A stretch of DNA of 14,666 nt, from assembly GCA_002298925.1 (NCBI GenBank), contig DBMM01000127.1, positions 1 to 14,666 of the forward strand. Reading direction: 5' to 3'. Shown here one piece after another: positions 14,338 to 14,666 of the stretch. The DNA comes from Geobacter sp. UBA698 (GTDB lineage Bacteria; Desulfobacterota; Desulfuromonadia; Geobacterales; Pseudopelobacteraceae). How positions within the stretch are numbered: the first letter of the stretch is position 1; every line of letters starts with the position of its first letter. The notes under the pieces are model-generated. The model was not told the DNA's origin. It ran no database searches and saw only the letters and a list, made by a program, of their open reading frames with translations. The translations under genes were made by a program, and so were the position numbers.

Positions 14338-14586
14338 TTGAAATTACGGAGTGAATATATAAGACACGGCCTGCGAAGTCAATCACAACGCCACAATTTC
14401 ACAACAATTTCAGCACATTGTAACCTTAAAAACCGTTTTTCGGCAAAGACGGCGCATCCCGGCCTGCCAGATAGGCAACTGCACACGGCCATCCTTGAAT
14501 TTAAAAAACTGCTCCGAGCCGGTTCCATGCCCATCAATGCATGCGAGCTGTTGACAAACCGGCTGGTAAGCGATTTACTGAAATGA
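14338..14586 (+). CDS. Doubtful small frame upstream of the last gene
   Basis: An 82-codon frame could start at TTG 14338, but its first third lies over the promoter of the - strand riboswitch and it has no clear ribosome binding site. Its later part (LHTAILEFKKLLRAGS, then ACELLTNRLVSDLLK) looks more protein-like and ends 40 bases before the next ATG. No family is recognised; it may be a chance frame. Apart from it, the stretch 14383-14626 holds nothing else I can identify. Confidence 0.15.
   Translation: MKLRSEYIRHGLRSQSQRHNFTTISAHCNLKNRFSAKTAHPGLPDRQLHTAILEFKKLLRAGSMPINACELLTNRLVSDLLK
14354..14382 (-). promoter_or_regulatory. Sigma-70 type promoter for the GEMM-Ib riboswitch
   Basis: On the - strand TTGACT (14382-14377) is separated by exactly 17 bases from TATATT (14359-14354). 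The start of transcription would fall near 14347, about 20 bases before the aptamer. Spacing and both boxes are close to consensus. Confidence 0.75.
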
Positions 14587-14626
14587 AACCAGCCGTCAGC
14601 AGGCACTCTTTCCGAGGAGGAACACC

Positions 14627-14666
14627 ATGCCACTGATACCAATCTATTGCCCGCCGGATTTCACCC
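14627..14666 (+). CDS. Start of an unidentified gene (partial)
   Basis: GAGGAGG at 14614-14620 stands 6 bases before ATG 14627, a strong ribosome binding site. Only 13 residues are visible (MPLIPIYCPPDFT) before the window ends, too few to identify it. It is divergent from the riboswitch-controlled - strand gene. Confidence 0.55.
   Translation, partial: MPLIPIYCPPDFT

Noticed and set aside
1..14666. CRISPR array, tRNA or rRNA genes
   Set aside because: No regularly spaced repeats, cloverleaf-like sequence or rRNA motifs were noticed on either strand by eye.

Overview
The window most resembles a member of the Geobacterales (Desulfuromonadia, the Geobacter relatives). This is an inference from three things together: two GEMM-I type cyclic-dinucleotide riboswitches with the sequence style known from Geobacter, PEP-CTERM surface proteins, and large secreted proteins whose C-terminal region is of a kind common in that group. 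No species can be named from the sequence alone.

Layout. Positions 1-5779 are a G+C-rich, tightly packed block of housekeeping genes on the + strand: the last codons of an unidentified gene, a DTW-domain (tRNA acp3U-type) protein, a PAP2-family membrane phosphatase, a small VF530-family protein, phosphoenolpyruvate carboxylase (ppc), a YgjP-like zinc metallopeptidase and an RluA-family pseudouridine synthase. Three junctions (65-68, 556-559, 1583-1586) are ATGA stop/start overlaps, so the first part reads as one translationally coupled operon. A clean terminator (5019-5045) separates the metallopeptidase from the pseudouridine synthase.

Positions 5780-6706 hold no convincing protein gene. 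They carry a potential pseudoknot-like inverted-repeat element, a sigma-70 type promoter, and a GEMM-I riboswitch fused to an intrinsic terminator (6240-6424). This RNA leads into a 1057-residue secreted protein (6707-9880): LamG-like, IPT-like, possible transglutaminase-like, DUF7619-like and Fn3-like segments. Next come a complete PEP-CTERM protein (10086-10727) and a truncated lectin-like PEP-CTERM relic (10741-11148).

Positions 11263-13527 encode the most unusual protein here: a calcineurin-like metallophosphoesterase joined to a PfkB/ribokinase-family kinase in one 754-residue chain, in visibly A+T-rich DNA that looks acquired. A possible transposase remnant follows it, then a shared bidirectional terminator (13811-13836).

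On the - strand, a second GEMM-I riboswitch (14330-14219) with its own promoter and a near-perfect terminator controls a 98-residue exported protein with a proline run and a Lys/His/Tyr-rich tail. Its key residue (A at the position equivalent to G20 of the Vc2 aptamer) points to the cyclic AMP-GMP (GEMM-Ib) class. A further + strand gene starts at 14627 and leaves the window. Read together, 5.8-14.4 kb looks like an accessory, cell-surface region under second-messenger control, next to a conserved housekeeping block.
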